The notes beneath the pieces were generated by a model. The model searched no databases, had not been told where the DNA came from, and saw only the letters and a program-made list of their open reading frames with translations. Of a stretch of 64,000 nucleotides of DNA, positions 63,775 through 64,000 are shown in pieces (the stretch's first letter is position 1; each line of letters opens with the position of its first letter). A program made the translations under genes and the position numbers. The stretch is from Bordetella pertussis 18323 (GTDB lineage: Bacteria > Pseudomonadota > Gammaproteobacteria > Burkholderiales > Burkholderiaceae_B), in the NCBI RefSeq assembly GCF_000306945.1, contig NC_018518.1, forward strand, positions 2,852,001 through 2,916,000, read 5' to 3'.

Positions 63775-64000
63775 ATGCTGTATCAATTGCACGAAATGCA
63801 GCGGGCGTTCCTGCGTCCCCTGGCGGCGTTCACCGACGCCAGTTCCCAGCTTTTCACCCATCCGTACAGCCCGCTGGCCTATATGCCCATGTCGCGCCAG
63901 CTCGCCGCCGGCTGCGAGCTGGTGCACCGCATCGGCAAGGAATACCAGAAACCTGCCTGGAATCTGCCCGCCACCGAGATCCAGGGCAAACGCGTCGCCG
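63775..64000 (+). CDS. phaZ: Intracellular polyhydroxybutyrate depolymerase, N-terminal part (runs off the right edge)
   Basis: The first 75 codons are in the window: MLYQLHEMQRAFLRPLAAFT, followed by FTHPYSPLAYMPMSRQLAAG and ELVHRIGKEYQKPAWNL. This is the N-terminal signature of short-chain PHA depolymerases with the PHB_depo domain. The catalytic residues lie beyond the edge. The enzyme would mobilise stored polyhydroxybutyrate. The ribosome site is weak. Confidence 0.8.
   Translation, partial: MLYQLHEMQRAFLRPLAAFTDASSQLFTHPYSPLAYMPMSRQLAAGCELVHRIGKEYQKPAWNLPATEIQGKRVA

Overview
The window is a high-GC betaproteobacterial chromosome segment. It carries five near-identical IS481 copies and one IS1002 copy together with a frameshifted lipid A deacylase gene (pagL). 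Known biology of these elements points to Bordetella pertussis, a species shaped by IS481 expansion, gene decay and rearrangement. The species call is inferred; the elements, target duplications and frameshifts are read directly from the sequence.

Layout. Positions 1-5140: the start of acetyl-CoA synthetase, IS481-1, then an MFS transporter, a GlcG/HbpS-like protein and a broken prpE. Positions 5364-8747: an NlpC/P60 lipoprotein, a DUF2325 gene under a Fur-like promoter, IS481-2 at the end of cysB, and the cysB control region. Positions 8787-12643: mmsA, a branched-chain amino acid type binding protein and a divergent LysR regulator. Positions 12640-16995: lptF, pepA, holC, a small unknown gene and a BI-1 family membrane protein. 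Positions 17126-21162: a Bug receptor, a broken AstE/AspA-type deacylase, a threonine-synthase-like PLP enzyme with a 24-bp tandem repeat, and a LysR regulator.

Positions 21182-37017 are a long minus-strand housekeeping block. In transcription order it reads yceD-rpmF-plsX-fabH-fabD-fabG-acpP-fabF (fatty acid and phospholipid synthesis), then a YgfX-like protein and rpoE-rseA-rseB-degP (envelope stress), then lepA-lepB-rnc-era-recO. Positions 37090-39225 hold maf, an RsmI-like methyltransferase and amiD, ending at IS481-3. Positions 40271-47366 hold msrQ-msrP, a HAD phosphatase, rluC and divergent rne. Positions 47402-53505 hold a secreted Ntn amide hydrolase, a disrupted IS481-4, the pagL pseudogene and accD-trpA-trpB. 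IS1002 and IS481-5 follow back to back (53620-55699). The right end has argE, relA, mtfA, a broken FMN reductase gene, a RidA homologue, pncB, fdxA, fpr and the start of a PHB depolymerase gene.

The main theme is how IS elements have edited the chromosome without destroying neighbours. Four of five IS481 copies sit exactly on TAG stop codons of host genes inside the CTAG target, so the target duplication restores the stop. The transposase borrows its own stop from the same hexamer. IS481-3 has unequal flanking hexamers, each ending a different gene, which is the expected scar of IS-mediated recombination. Four host genes carry clear frameshifts, and two more (recO, the start of mmsA) look suspicious. 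I found no CRISPR array, prophage, tRNA or rRNA gene and no convincing wholly new system.
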